From Luzula sylvatica (lineage: Eukaryota; Streptophyta; Magnoliopsida; Poales; Juncaceae), in NCBI GenBank assembly GCA_946800325.1, contig OX326957.1, positions 22,934,554-22,998,553 on the forward strand: DNA of 64,000 nt, given 5' to 3'. Both the position numbers and the translations under genes were made by a program. Positions 1 to 11,056 of this stretch are shown piece after piece (positions within the stretch are counted from its first letter, which is position 1; every line of letters begins with the position of its first letter). The notes under the pieces were generated by a model. That model did no database searches and had not been told where the DNA came from. It saw only the letters and a list, made by a program, of their open reading frames with translations.

Positions 1-180
1 ATAGATTCCCATCCCAGGATATCAATATTCCCCCTGCAGAACCTATTGCATCTAAGGTATTATAAGTTTTGATTCCTGTATACATCAAATATCAGGATTT
101 ACATCATTTATAAAGTCTCTAATTTGTATTCTCTTCTTTTTTGCATTTAACCCCCTGACATTCCAATAAATTATTTTTAG
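1..180 (-). pseudogene. LINE ORF2 start (endonuclease), cut by window edge
   Basis: Read on the minus strand from about 178 down to 1 this translates with the signature of an L1-type ORF2 endonuclease (EEP/APE-like fold): IIYWNVRGLNAKKKRIQ, then FINDVNPDI, a TGA stop, CIQESKL, and further on GGILISWDGNL. The WNVRGL and IQESKL blocks are the usual first two conserved blocks of plant LINE ORF2. The TGA sits where a codon for a residue such as V or F is expected, so this copy is probably dead. The rest of ORF2 would lie beyond the left edge. It directly follows ORF1 of the same element at 185-1800. Confidence 0.8.
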
Positions 181-184
181 GGTT

Positions 185-1800
185 TTAAGCTTCATCAGGG
201 ATATTAACTCCACTTGTCTCCACATTTCTGAGATCTTCCTCTTCTATGATCACAGATAATTCTTTATCTTTACTCTCCTTATTGAACTTATTTATATTTT
301 CTCCACTTACGCTTAGGGATTTTATAATATCCTTCATATTCTCATTCACCACAATACCCATAGAGTCAAGTAATGCATATATATCATCTTCCTCTAAAAA
401 CAATTTTTCTGGATTAAATTTTTTTTTTTTGCTTCTTCTTTTCTTTGTAATGTTGTTTATCATATCCATGATCTTTTTCTTTATATGAAACAACAGGATT
501 ATTTGCATCTTTTATCTCCACATCTTTTTTGCCTTTTAGCCTATCATTTCTTCTTAGTAAAGTAATTTCCCTACTTTGATTTTCATTTACTGGTTCTTGA
601 TTCACATATTCTATTTCAATAGCTGGAATTAAAGCTTGTTGCTCTTCTATTACATTTATTTGATCAAGAGAGTTGGATTGCACTGGAGTCTCCATTTCCA
701 TCTTAGGCATTTGTTCAAACACCTTAATGACTTTCTCTAAAGGATGCTTTCAATGCCTTTTCAATGCTCTTCTATTACATTTATTTCAAGCTTGTTGATC
801 TTCAGCCTCAAAAGGTTTACAATTCTCAAACTTTTTCTCTAAATAAATTACCAAATCTCTACAATGAATTTCAATGCCTTTTAAATCCTTAATGACTTTC
901 CATTCCTTAACATTATTTTCTGTTGTTACCTATAATACTTATTTTTTCTTTTCTATTGGCTTCCATTGTTTTTCAGGAGAAATTTTTTTGAAGGTGCTGA
1001 GAGTTTGGAAAGAAAAGGATGCTTTACCATTTTCAACTTGGATTAATTTATTAACTTTTCCTCCCCCTTTCCTGGATAGAACTTCCATAATAACTTCTTT
1101 CATCACGGTTTGCCCTCTAACACTTTTTACTTTATGAATTTTCCCCACATTTATCATCAAGATTGCTAAATCAGAGATATTACAAAACTTTTCAAGAATT
1201 CTTCTAAGGCATATCTCCTTGATTTCCAAATGATCCTCACTTTCCATACTTTGATCTTCCATAATGGGCGGCATATACATAATTTCTCTCTCTAATTCCA
1301 TTTTATAAGAAGTATTATTGAATTGATTACTATAATTATTCCTGTAATTATGCCAATTATTTCCCTTTTCATTATGTCTGCAATAAGTATTTTTTTGTGG
1401 GTAATTGCAATAGCTAGAAATGTGTCCATTTTGGAGACAATTTCGGCATTTAATAGGATCGCGGCACTCGTTTTTGATATGCCCAAAATTTAAACATTTA
1501 AAGCATTGCAATTTTTCCTTATTTTTTGATCGATTCCAATGTAGATCTTCCTCTTTCCTTTCATACATTGATTTGGGGTCTCTTACTACATCAGCAAAAC
1601 TTTTTTCGCCTGGCTCCATAGGGTATTCATTATATAGAGATTGTTTATGTGAGAAGGAGTGAGGGAAAGGAAGGGGTTCCCCTGAGGGACCCCCATCCGA
1701 TAGCAATCGAAACCCAAAAATCTCGCCTTCAAGTTCGCCTACAATCTCGCCTTCAATCTCGCCTCCTTCCTGGTACCTTGCAAAAATCTTATTTGTTATT
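185..1800 (-). pseudogene. LINE ORF1 (gag-like, CCHC zinc knuckle), frameshifted
   Basis: Minus-strand coding pieces at about 1796-939, 722-414 and 508-185 together resemble a plant L1 ORF1. The first piece contains SFADVVRDPKSMYERK, a motif typical of plant LINE ORF1, then tandem CCHC-like knuckles (CFKCLNFGHIKNEC and KCRNCLQNGHISSYC). The C-terminal pieces are acidic and lysine-rich (KKRRSKKKKFNPEKLF). The pieces are in different frames, so at least two frameshifts are present. Near the N-terminus is a short GEIEGEIVGELEGEIF repeat from a tandem duplication. ORF2 follows immediately. The apparent run of Ile-Tyr upstream is only the (TA)n microsatellite and is not part of the protein. Confidence 0.78.
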
Positions 1801-1808
1801 TTGGTGTA

Positions 1809-1809
<1 letters not shown>

Positions 1810-1875
<66 letters not shown>
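1810..1875. repeat. (TA)n microsatellite
   Basis: About 66 bp of uninterrupted TA. It lies between the LINE and the terminus of a MULE-like element that starts at about 1873. Confidence 0.97.
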
Positions 1876-1877
<2 letters not shown>

Positions 1878-1894
1878 CCACAAAAAAAATCCAT

Positions 1895-2908
1895 AAACAT
1901 GTTTGATTTGAGGGATTGTGATATACAAGGATAGTGAAGTACAGGTATTTCATTATCCATGTATTTGGTAATCCATGTGAGTTGTTTGATTTGTTGTATT
2001 TTCAAATCATGTATATGAAATTCTTTGTTTGATTCTTGGTGCAAAATACAGGATTTTAATATTTTAATATTTAATCCCTTATTATATTGTATTATATGAT
2101 GCCATATGATATTATATTATATAATTTTATATTATACTGTTTTATATTTATATATATTATATTATTTTATATTATATTATATTATACTGTATTATATCAT
2201 ATCATATTATATTGTTTTATATTATATTGTATATTATATCATATTATATTATATGATTATGCAACATGATATTAATTTAATATGATATTATATGATATTC
2301 TACTCTATTATATGATATAATATAATATTATATTATATTATATTGTTTTATATTCTATATTCTATATTCTATTGCTTTAAATAATATTATTTAATATTAT
2401 ATTTTTTATATTATATTATATGATATTAATTTTATATTTATATGATATTAATTTTATATTATACTGTTTTATATTTATATATATTATTTTATTTTATATT
2501 ATATTATATTATATTGTAATGTTTTAAATTATTTTATAATATATTATAGTATACTATATTATATTATATTATATTATATTATACTTTTATATCATATTAT
2601 TTTATATTATATATTGTTGTAAATTTTATTATCTTATATTACATTATATGATAGTATATAATATAATATTATTATTGTATAATATAACATAATATAAATA
2701 TAATATAATTATTATTCATAAATATAATGTAGATTTGCTAGAATAAGTAATCCATGAATAAGAGATGAAATACCATTTTTGAAGTGGGAGTAATTTATTC
2801 CGGATTTCAAAATCTTATCCCATCTAATCCCTCAAATCAATCAACATATTTTAGGCTTATCCCGGATTTCAAAATCGTATCCCATCTAATCCCTCAAATC
2901 AAACATGC
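1895..2908. mobile_element. AT-cored MITE with inverted ends, nested in the second MULE
   Basis: Left end ACATGTTTGATTTGAGGGAT and right end AATCCCTCAAATCAAACATG are inverted copies. Similarity continues inward (TATTTCATTATCCATG against CATGAATAAGAGATGAAATA). The right arm carries a tandem duplication of about 68 bp (TTATCCCATCTAATCCCTCA at 2814 and again near 2875). Removing the insert restores continuity of the flanking MULE terminus, which supports a discrete insertion. The ends look PIF/Harbinger-like, but the target duplication is unclear. Confidence 0.6.
2060..2745. repeat. Degenerate TATATTATATTA satellite
   Basis: Nearly 700 bp of pure A/T with drifting TTATA/ATATTATATT units, forming the core of the surrounding MITE. 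There is no coding content. Confidence 0.9.
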
Positions 2909-3960
2909 CCAAAAAGAATCCAAGGATTAAAAAATAACACAACAACACACCGAGGGGCTATTTTATAAATTTACAAGCGCGAGGGACCAAAATTAAATAA
3001 AGACAATAACGGAGGGGCCTTTGCCTAATTAACCAAGCGTTCATACTTCTCTCTTCATTCTCTCCCGCGACCTTCTTCTTCTAAATCCTAGGCGATTTGG
3101 ACGAGATTCTGAGGCGAACTCCGCGACGATTTGGGCGCGATTATCCGGCGATTTCTTCTAAACCCTAGGCAATTTCTTCTCCTATTTTCTCTTCATTCTC
3201 TCCCGCGACCTTCTTCCTCTAATTGGAGTCTATCAAATATCCTAAGGTTGAGCAAGCTCCGATCAATCTCTGTACCGCCTTCTTTCGTTTGCCCTACTGG
3301 TGCTTAAGGATTTTGAAGGAGCTTATGGGTCTATAGATCAAGGATCCGCTACCTCCTGCACTGCAGGTACTTTCTCCGTGTATTTATTTCGATTTTGTTG
3401 GGATTGATTGCGATTTAATAGATCCAATATACCTTAGCTACTTCTAATGAAAATTAAATACGATCGAATTCGACTAAAAGGGACTGAATTGTAGTTCAAT
3501 TGTGTACCTTAGGCTGAATTGGGATTTACATTTCCAAATTGAGTCTGAATTATGGTTTTATTGTGCACAATTTTGTCAATTAGCACTACAACAATACAGT
3601 CATTTAGAAGCATTCGCATATTTAGGTTCATATTTAGGTGCACATTTAATAAACATAGTGTCCATGTCTTTATAACGTATCACATTTTTCTATAATGAAG
3701 ACATCATCATTATTTAGGTTCACATTTTTTACAATTAATTATTTATATTTATATATGTACATGTCAATTCCTCAAATTATTTAATTAATTACAAATGTAT
3801 GATAATTAACAAGACAATATAAACATGGAGATAATATTAATTATTTATGATCTTATATTGTAAAAAATTATATATTATTTTAACAACTAGTTTTTGTTAA
3901 CAATGTATGAACATAAAAATATGATGCTAATAAATTAACGATAATTTTAATATTTACCTG

Positions 3961-4447
3961 TGTGTGTTGTCCGAATACGCCGATACGTAATGGATACGAC
4001 GATACGATATTTAACATATTTTTGTATTACTTTATTAATTTAAAATCACTATAATTTTTTTTAAATTAAAATTACTAAATAGTATTTTTTCCAAATTAAC
4101 AATGAATGAGTGAACATCAAAAGTAGATAAATTGTACTGTGAGACCAAATACATAGTATTACTCATTATATTGTGATTTAATCAAATGTATATTTTTAGG
4201 GAATAATGTAGAATTTCAGCCATTCATGCAAAATTAGATAATTACGTTCTATGATTTTAATAAATTATTTAAAAATATATATAAATGTAATTAGAATTTT
4301 ATCATTTGTAATATCTTAATATTTTTTGAACTATTTTATTTAATTCAAGACAATAGTTTATATAATATTCTTAAAAATTTGGATACGTATCCGGCGAGTA
4401 TCGGTTTCCGATATGGCTTGATTTTTGAAGTATCGGCGTAACACAAT
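3961..4447. mobile_element. MITE relic with GATACG-type ends
   Basis: The left part (TGTTGTCCGAATACGCCGAT) and the right part (GTATCGGCGTAACACAATA) are roughly inverted. The interior is rich in TACGAT/GGATAC words, as in the better preserved element at 54428-54814. Probably a decayed member of that hAT-like family. Confidence 0.4.
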
Positions 4448-4608
4448 ACATTATACATATATTGTCCATATGTCGTTATAATGTATTTCTATAATTAATA
4501 CATGTCGGTTTCCGATATGGCTTGATTTTCGTAGTATATGCGTAGCTTAGTACATTACACATATATTGTCCATATGTCGTTCTAATGTATTTCTATAATT
4601 TATTCATG
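4399..4608. repeat. Tandem duplication, about 104 bp x 2
   Basis: TCGGTTTCCGATATGGCTTG occurs at about 4402 and again at about 4506. It is followed both times by nearly identical text (ATATATTGTCCATATGTCGT). The first copy overlaps the end of the MITE relic, so the duplication came after that insertion. Confidence 0.8.
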
Positions 4609-5689
4609 TATTTTCTATATTTATACATGCATTCGATATTTTTTGTAATTAATTCATTACCATTATTTTATACATGTATCACATTGTTCTATAATTAACA
4701 ACTTTCAATTTTTGATTTGAATGTTTACTTGGCTTTTGTGCATATACTGTTTACTTATTCACATATATATTGCCAACCCGTATGGCCGGCCCTGAGAATG
4801 AGAGGAGCCAATGAGCAACCGAAACTAGAGAATCTTATATACTCTTCTCGACCACCGATGCCATGTCTAAGACGGAACAACAGCGGAAGAAGTCGTGCGT
4901 TTTGAGATCCACGAAGTCAATTATGCGCTTTCGGGGCTAAGTCCTGTCTAAAGGGTTCGTCGAATGTTCTTCATAATTGTTACATTTTGATGTAATTTCA
5001 ATTGACTTTTTTATGATTTTTGACTTTATATAATACGACCAAATTAGTCGAATTATTTATTTTCCACAAAAAATGATTGATTTAAACATTCAATAAAGTT
5101 AAATTTATAATAATGATTTTATGTAATTTTAAAATATTTGGATAAAAAATCATGTAGTTGTGAAAAAGCTTTGGGCAAAATTTGCATCCTAGCTTTTTCG
5201 TGCTTGATCCACGTCTCGTTACAAAAGGAAATGTAGTAGGTGTGCAATTACTAGTGCATTTTGAATTTAGCGGTGTTGGAGGAGCATGACTCGTTGCTGC
5301 GGCGATACTCGGATTTCAAACATTGAGGGTAATGTAATGAATATTACATAATGGAAATTAGAATAAAGTCAGGGGTTTCTTGGCAAAATTATCATATTTG
5401 AATTACGGATCAACGGGTTGGATAACTTTATACTACCATCTCGGTTTTGTGTACCTACTACCAACAATAGTGAGGACTCTCGGTCTACCATGGATCGTGT
5501 GTAGGAAAGGAATTGCGAGCACTAAGAAGTTTATTAGTTATCTTATTCAACTGAATTTGTTGTTTAGTGTATTCATAATCATAGCTATATGAAGACTGTA
5601 ATAGGTATTTTGTCGGTATCGTTTTTGTAATCAAAATCTTGGTCGTAAACACTTTCAGGATAATCTTGCCAAAGATTTTGAATCTTGGT

Positions 5690-7680
5690 AATTGAACTAC
5701 TCGTTTATATCCCAAAATTGAGAGAAATTTGTGCTAATGTAAATTTCCTTCTATGCATAAAAAGATGACTAACTTCTTCCAATGCATATACTTTTTTTTT
5801 TCCCAATTAACCTTATTCTTGTAATAATTTCTGAAATAGGCTATTTTGATGAAATTCTGAATTTAACCTTATGCTTTATTGTCAAAACCGCACAAAACAG
5901 CAATTTTTTGCGGTATTTAGAAAACCGCAAGAGTGAAATGTGCAACTATTGAGAGACCCACTAATAGCCGTAAGTTCAAAAGTTAGTGACATGGCTACAT
6001 GTCGTATTTATTGTTAAAAATTTTGAAGTTTTATAGTTCTATATGGAAGAAAATTTAACACAAATACATAAATTTGTGATATTAATCAATTAAATTTGTG
6101 GTATTAAATTGAAACACGAATTTATGTGTTTGTGTCAAATTTATGATCAATTTAAATGAGATGATCATTACTTAAAGAAAGAGACGCCGGAGAAGAAAAG
6201 AAATAACTGACACTTGAGATTGAGAGATGAGTGGAAAAAAAATATTAAAAAGAAGAATAGTGATGTATATCTCTAGAATTATCTTTCAGAAAGCTTGATA
6301 ACATAGATGATTTGACACATTATGATTAAACAAATAAATATATGATTTAACATTTTAATTAATTATTTGATTGTTTTAATTTATGATTTAACATCCAATT
6401 AAGATGTCAAACAATGAATTAAAATGTTAATTCTTACATTAAGTCATGTTAACGTCATCAAATTTTCTGAAGGAGAGTTGAGGATATATGTCCAATATTT
6501 TTCTAAAATGAAACGAGGTCAAGGTTAAAATGTGGAAATAATAGTGCGTCTCTCAAAATACAGGGTACCAACGATAACAATAACTCTTTTTACTTTTGCA
6601 GTTATTTAAAACTGCAAAGTTTTGCAATTTCTTATCACAATAATTAATGTGACAAATGAAAAAAATATTAAATAAATTTTGTGGAATTTTGAGAACACCA
6701 TGCAAGATAATTTCACAGAAAGACCAAACTACTTCCAAAAATAAATATGAAAAATATAACTAGCCAGGTAAGTAAATGAATTCATAATTCAGTTGATTGA
6801 TTACAAGACACAAAATATCATATGCACTGAAAAAATTATGAGTTCAAATTTCATTAAAATGGATGGATAGAATAATACGAGTCTTCTTCATTTATAAAAA
6901 AAAAAAAATAAACTAGTCAGGCCAAATTTCCTATAAAAAATGCGAGCTAGATTCTTGCATGATAAGCCATAGTTTTGACTTCCGAAGATAGATTTAATTT
7001 AATTTCAATATATTAACAATTACGTTAATCATGTGTGTGATATTTAATCTTGTTAGTTGCTCGATCAACATTAATTCGAACTGGTCAATGTTATTATATA
7101 TTACAAATTTGTACATCTCCGCATAATGAGAAATTTATAAGAAGCTAATTTTGGGTTAAGAGTTAATCATCATGTTAATAAAAAAACAATAATATTAGAC
7201 ACCACCCACAATTTACCCGCACTTTACCCGCAATTGGTTGATTAGAAAATTTGTTGCATTAATTGCCTTCTTAATTAATACATGCGCGGGGTAGATTGGG
7301 GGTTTATTTAGTGGGGTGTATAATATATTTCATAAAAAAAAGCTCAGATATGTCAACGTCTATCTAGAATGAACTGGTATTCGGTGTGGAGATTATGTAT
7401 CATGCAACAACAAACAGAATAAATTAAGATGTAGGAACCTAATTCTGCCATATCTTTTCTAAAATATAGATCAATCGTTTTTCAATTAATAAATGAACCT
7501 GCTGATCTTTTTTCAAATTTTACTACTTTTTTTCTTTCCACGGAGCTTCGTCACAAGGAGCTCTGTCATATGCATTGAGTTTTGTAAAATGATTAAATTA
7601 TGTTTCAAAATGCAAGTCAAAGTCCATTTAGTTATGGATAAACATGATGGCATTAATTAATTGAGGTCATATACTGTACT
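5690..7680 (+). repeat. DUF247 upstream block, copy 0 (no gene attached)
   Basis: Several stretches recur upstream of the DUF247 genes: CTTCTTCCAATGCATATAC (5774; compare 57432), AACGATAACAATAACTCTTT (6569; compare 47272), CCAAATTTCCTATAAAAAAT (6921; compare 15200, 57730), and CAAGTCAAAGTCCATTTAGT (7614; compare 15720). No DUF247 coding sequence follows here, so this is an orphan duplicate of the upstream region, or one whose gene was lost. It lacks the 210-bp MITE found at the matching point of the units at 48, 58 and 63.7 kb. Confidence 0.7.
7204..7321. mobile_element. Small MITE with inverted ends
   Basis: About 118 bp bounded by ACACCACCCACAATTTACCC on the left and GGGGGTTTATTTAGTGGGGT on the right, roughly inverted copies. 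The homologous block at 15.4 kb lacks it. The target duplication was not resolved. Confidence 0.5.
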
Positions 7681-7684
7681 TATC

Positions 7685-7925
7685 ATTTCTTCACAATACC
7701 CTTTATATCCCTAACTAATAGTTAATGAATGAAGTAATTAGCAAAATGACACTCGATTAACGGTTAATAAATATATAATTAAAATACATATACATTAATA
7801 ATTCTTAATTGATATCAATTAACTGTTAATCTGATGTATTTTTGTTAATGATCATTCTAATTAATTATCAATGAATGGTTAATTGATTATACATACAATA
7901 TGGTGGAAAAATGAGGGGTATCTAA
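7685..7925. mobile_element. AT-rich MITE-like block
   Basis: Begins near TTTCTTCACAATACCCTTTA and ends near AATATGGTGGAAAAATGAGG, with a TTAATTAAC-rich core. It resembles the MITE family at 48268-48477 and 63689-63934, but its ends are not clean. Confidence 0.35.
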
Positions 7926-7984
7926 TTAATTTTGAAAAATAAAAATCATAAAGACCTGTCATGGTTTTAAAATTGGTAATATAG

Positions 7985-8686
7985 CACTCTCGAAAAAATT
8001 TGATTGACTCTTCTTTGATACATTATTCCATATTAAAAAAATCATAATATATTTCTTAAAAAAATGTATGTCTATTAAAAAATGTTTTATATTTATAAAA
8101 TGATGTATCCAAAAATATTTTAAATTATTAGTGAGAATTTTAGAAAATATATTTCATCAATAAATCTTAGAAAATCATATTTATTTTAGAAAATCGCGTG
8201 CCTACTAAAAAATTATGCATCATGTTTTAATATTGTCAGATATTAATATTTTTTTGTTATTTTTATAAATTTTGTAAATAATATTAATCATGTTTTTAAT
8301 ATTTTACTTATATTTTAAAATATAATAAATATGATTTTTGGGAATGCATAATGAAACATATTTTTATATTGATATTTATTTTTTCTTCCATGTAATATTT
8401 ATTAGGAAAATATGATTTTTATTTATGAAAAAAAAAATACTTTAGATATATCATTTTTAAAATACGAAGCATATTTTAGTAGGCACGCATTTAAGAAAAA
8501 TGTGATTTTGTAAGATTTGATAATGAAACATATTTTCTAAGAGTCATATTTATACTTTAAAAATATTTTTAGGTATATTATCTTATAAATATGGAACATT
8601 TTTAATAGGCACGCCTTTTCATAAATAAGATATAATTTCTGATTAAGATTTAAATACAATATTGATTGTAGTATTTGTTTTTATTA

Positions 8687-8783
<97 letters not shown>

Positions 8784-8867
8784 TGATAAATAAGTGTGTA
8801 ATATGGAATACTGTATCAAAAGAAAATGAATCAAAATTTTCTCTCGGCCTTTGAAAGGTCGAGAGTG
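7985..8867. mobile_element. Foldback element with long inverted arms and (TA)n
   Basis: Left arm CACTCTCGAAAAAATTTGAT then GATACATTATTCCATATT; right arm AATATGGAATACTGTATCAA then CGAGAGTG. Inverted similarity goes deeper: GCGTGCCTACTAAAAAAT near 8198 against TTTTAGTAGGCACGC near 8476 and again near 8606. The whole could fold into a hairpin several hundred bp long. The right tip also holds a local palindrome (CTCTCGGCCTTTGAAAGGTC). A (TA)n tract lies inside. Confidence 0.6.
8690..8781. repeat. (TA)n microsatellite
   Basis: About 92 bp of TA within the foldback element. Confidence 0.97.
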
Positions 8868-10518
8868 TTATTTTACCAACTTTAAAACTACGATAGCTTT
8901 TTTTGATAATTTTCAAATTATACTAGGGGGTACCCTCGTTCCGTTTCGGGAACATAAAATAGAAAATTTGAAAAAATATTATTTTTATTTCATAGTTTGT
9001 ATATTAGGAAATTATAAAAAAAATATATTATTTTTTGTTTTTGTTATGGAATTATGAAATGATAATGTCATGTATTTTAATTTTATAGGAGATAGATTTT
9101 GTTTTAGATTTTGTTTTGATAGTTGCAACTTATGTGATTACAAATAATTTTTGGATCATATTCTATTCTAAAGTTTATAATGATATATATGATTCATTAT
9201 ATTATACATGTTTTATTATTATTCTACTTTACTCAACAAGTTGATATGAACTATACTTTCAAGGATAAGAACAAGTATTTTTTTTCAATGGAGCTAACGT
9301 AATATTTTAAAATAAAAAATATTATTCATATTATTTTTACAACAAAATAGAAATATACGTTTATTTTTATTTTTTTTCCTTTCATGGGAGCATAAATACC
9401 TTTCTAGAATTGCGCACACATTATACTATATATATCAATACTATGAATTTATTTATATATATTAAAATAAGTATTAATATGTATTTCTTATATATTAATA
9501 TTATAGTGTAATATGAATTTATTTATATATTAAAATAAGTATATTAATATGAATAATTTATTTAGATATTCTTAGTACATTCAATTTATTTGTTCATTAT
9601 TGTGTCTCATTACACGATTGTCTATAACAATTATGCAACACTAAATCTCGCTTGTTACTGTGACTCGTTGCACGATTGGTTACAAAAATGACAAAACCTA
9701 AAACCAAGAAGGACACGTGTCAAGTTGTTATTTAGTTAGCATTATTGTGACTCGTTGCACGATTGGCTACGAAAGTTATGCAGCACTAAATCTTTCTTAT
9801 GATTGTCACTCGTTGCACGATTACTTACAAAACTAATAAAAAATAAAATAAAAAAAAGACGCATGTCACTTTCTTGTTCATTTGGAGATTTAATTCAATA
9901 ATTAAATTATACATTAATGTGATATATAACCATGAAATGCGAATTATACATTAATGACCATTATTATCTATTTTTTATGTTTATAAAAAATAAATTAGCT
10001 AATATTACCTATATAGTTACATAGTATGACAAATCATGAAATGTTAAAATATCAGTTACCAATGATTTGCCATGTCATGCTTCATTACAACATTACTATT
10101 GGTGAGTTTTCACAAACTTTATTTTTATATTAAGATAAAATTAGCATATGTTTATTAGGTACCTAATTGTATATATTGTTAAAAAATCATGAAGTTTTAG
10201 GTACAATTTATATAATATTAGTAGTACAATTGAATGGGGCACACATGAAATTAATTTGTGATATATTTTAGGTTTGATAATATATTTTTTAATTATTTTA
10301 TGTAATTATTTATTATATGATGCAAAAGTATATACCTACCTCATTAACTCAGTGTACTTGACATAAAACCATATTCTAATTTGCTTGACACACCTGCAAA
10401 TGTAGTATCTAAGTAGTTAATTAATTTGCTGGGCCAGCCTTATAAGTTATATCAACGTATCCGGTTTTTTTTTGAGCTAACATTGCCCACAATCATAAAA
10501 TGTTCGTTGTGTCATGGA
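8868..10518. other. AT-rich intergenic DNA, no gene recognised
   Basis: No convincing coding region. It holds poly-A/T tracts, diffuse TATTAATATG repeats near 9420-9560, and the GACTCGTTGCACGATT repeat cluster listed separately. Confidence 0.6.
9600..9835. repeat. Cluster of four GTGACTCGTTGCACGATTG copies
   Basis: Near-copies of GTGACTCGTTGCACGATTGG lie at about 9602 (degenerate), 9660, 9750 and 9806. A second word, TATGCAACACTAAATC, is also repeated (9632 and 9777). Function unknown; it may be the decayed inside of a transposon. Confidence 0.75.
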
Positions 10519-10526
10519 CTCATGGG

Positions 10527-11048
10527 TAGAGCTTGCAAAATCTGACCCGACCCGAAAAAAAAATCCGATTCGAAAATGTTGAAAATTGAACGACCCGATT
10601 GACCAGAAAATTAAAATATTATTGTTAAAATCAATATAATGTTGCTAAAATATAATGTAATCAATAAAATAAATTCCAAATTACTCGAGAACTAAATTTT
10701 TGAAAAATCGAATGATTCGAAATTAAATTTTGCGAAATACGAATTACCTGAAAATTAATATAGCCAAGACTCGTATGATCCGAAAACCGAAAAGATCCGG
10801 AACCAAACGATCCGAAAACAGAAACGATCCGAAACCAAATGACCCGAAAATTAAAACAAACCGAAACGACCTGAATGAACCGAAAATCGAAACGACTCGA
10901 AACCGAATCGTCCGAAAACCGAAACGACCCGAATCCGAACGATATGAAAGCAAAACGACCCGCGACCCGAACGATTCAATCACCCGAATGATCCTAATCG
11001 AAAATGATCCGATCCTAATCCAACTCGACCCATCCGATTACCATTCTA
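10527..11048. mobile_element. hAT-like MITE, 522 bp
   Basis: Starts TAGAGCTTGCAAAATCTGAC and ends TCCGATTACCATTCTA. The flanks CTCATGGG (10519-10526) and CTCATGGA (11049-11056) form an 8-bp target duplication with one mismatch, as expected for hAT. The interior is built from CCGAAACGACCCGAA-type repeats. The long open frames it shows in both directions are a by-product of that repeat, not genes. Confidence 0.75.
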
Positions 11049-11056
11049 CTCATGGA

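Larger units (their letters stand above)
1873..3420 (+). mobile_element. Left terminal region of a second MULE (same family as 20963-46416)
   Basis: The start (AATCCACAAAAAAAATCCA), broken by a MITE and resumed at 2911 (AAAAGAATCCAAGGATTAAA), matches the left terminus of the large MULE at about 20975. Both are followed by a cgGAGGGGCC motif and a C/T-rich leader. Here the leader has a duplicated stretch (TCATTCTCTCCCGCGACC at about 3056 and 3191). From 3221 to 3365 the sequence looks exon-like (open, higher GC) and ends in a possible donor CTGCAG|GTACTT, perhaps a captured exon; I do not recognise the protein. No right end was found, so this may be a truncated copy. Confidence 0.55.
3421..5690. 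other. AT-rich intergenic DNA, no gene recognised
   Basis: I see no coding region of convincing length. The stretch at 4785-4960 is less AT-rich (GGCCGGCCCTGAGAATGAGA) and could be a gene remnant, but I do not recognise it. Short open frames here (for example 5380-5592) have no recognisable motif. A MITE relic and a tandem duplication are listed separately. Confidence 0.6.

Noticed and set aside
8643..8916. Frames with long Ile-Tyr runs (also at 1796-2044, 20762-21028, 40713-40913)
   Set aside because: Translations of (TA)n microsatellites.
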